Positions 7,237-7,523 of a stretch of 7,523 nucleotides of DNA are shown here, in pieces (positions within the stretch are counted from its first letter, which is position 1; every line of letters starts with the position of its first letter). Location of the stretch: positions 1 to 7,523 of the forward strand of contig JAFROA010000458.1 in NCBI GenBank assembly GCA_017429885.1, read 5' to 3'. The notes below the pieces were generated by a model, which made no database searches, was not told where the DNA came from, and was given only the letters and a program-made list of their open reading frames with translations. This stretch comes from Bacteroidales bacterium (lineage in GTDB: Bacteria; Bacteroidota; Bacteroidia; Bacteroidales; UBA932). Position numbers and translations under genes: made by a program.

Positions 7237-7523
7237 ATGAATGAGCACATTGATATATCTGTTGTAATTCCCGTCCACAACACTGGGAAGTATTTGCGCC
7301 GGTGCCTGGACTCGGTTTTAGCGCAGACATTGCAAAGCTTCGAGGTGATTTGCGCTGACGATGGAAGTACAGACGACTCGGTCGCTATTCTCAAGGAGTA
7401 TTCCTGCAAGGATTCGCGCTTCAAGGTTATTGTCCTTGAGGGGAACCATGGTCCCGCATACGCCCGTAATGCGGCGATGGATGAGGCTAGGGGAGAGTAC
7501 ATTTATTTCATGGATTCCGATGA
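7237..7523 (+). CDS. N-terminal part of a family 2 glycosyltransferase; 3' end outside window
   Basis: Ninety-five codons are visible before the window ends. They show the classic GT2 start: ISVVIPVHNTGKYLRRCLDSVLAQ (residues 7-30), FEVICADDGSTDDS with D41 and D42 for the nucleotide, the helix GPAYARNAAMDEARGEY (72-88), and FMDSD (91-95), which is the DXD metal site, cut at the edge. This pattern is closest to the large group of capsule and O-antigen glycosyltransferases that begin with a single GT-A domain. The protein acts in the cytoplasm on a nucleotide-sugar donor. The ATG lies 2 nt after the upstream stop; the nearby ATG at 7241 is in a frame that stops at once. AAGAAG about 6 nt upstream may be a weak ribosome binding site. 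Specificity and any C-terminal domain cannot be judged. Confidence 0.9.
   Translation, partial: MNEHIDISVVIPVHNTGKYLRRCLDSVLAQTLQSFEVICADDGSTDDSVAILKEYSCKDSRFKVIVLEGNHGPAYARNAAMDEARGEYIYFMDSD

Noticed and set aside
7203..7502. Minus-strand open frame at the right end of the window
   Set aside because: It overlaps the start of a clear GT2 gene and has no recognisable features.
1..7523. CRISPR array, tRNA or rRNA genes, insertion sequences, or attachment sites
   Set aside because: No regularly spaced short repeats, terminal inverted repeats, transposase motifs or RNA-gene-like stretches were seen; nearly all of the window is protein coding.

Overview
The window is a single-strand run of glycan-assembly genes, all on the + strand and closely packed. 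The gaps or overlaps between consecutive genes are 2 nt, a 17-nt overlap, 48 nt, a 4-nt ATGA overlap, 4 nt and 2 nt. This looks like the interior of one long operon for a capsule, O-antigen-like or exported surface polysaccharide. The first and last genes are cut by the window edges. The sequence alone does not fix the organism. Base composition is moderate, most starts lack a clear Shine-Dalgarno sequence, and the gene set (UDP-xylose synthase, GT2 enzymes, GT-C membrane glycosyltransferases) fits a Gram-negative, non-model bacterium. I do not assign a phylum.

Layout: (1) the 3' part of a polytopic membrane protein; (2) a complete 534-residue membrane protein of GT-C/GT39 (ArnT/PMT-like) type whose C-terminal third is clearly homologous to gene 1, so the two are tandem paralogues; (3) an 807-residue protein joining an N-terminal beta-sandwich-like domain, a PL9-type pectate-lyase beta-helix with its calcium ligands and catalytic lysine apparently in place, and a C-terminal CheR-type carboxyl methyltransferase; (4) a short GT2 glycosyltransferase with a TTG start; (5) a UDP-glucuronate decarboxylase (UDP-xylose synthase); (6) a 312-residue protein of unknown function with a ParB/sulfiredoxin-like DGAHR motif; (7) the start of a second GT2 enzyme.

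How they may work together: UDP-xylose synthase makes UDP-xylose from UDP-glucuronate, the GT2 enzymes add sugars to a lipid-linked intermediate in the cytoplasm, and the GT-C proteins act in the membrane with polyprenyl-linked donors. The standout is gene 3. A uronate-polymer-binding fold is fused to an enzyme class that methylates carboxylates, and the protein has no signal peptide. The inference I find most attractive, though untested, is that it methyl-esterifies (and perhaps trims) a uronic-acid-containing glycan inside the cell. The alternative is a glycan-sensing protein methyltransferase.
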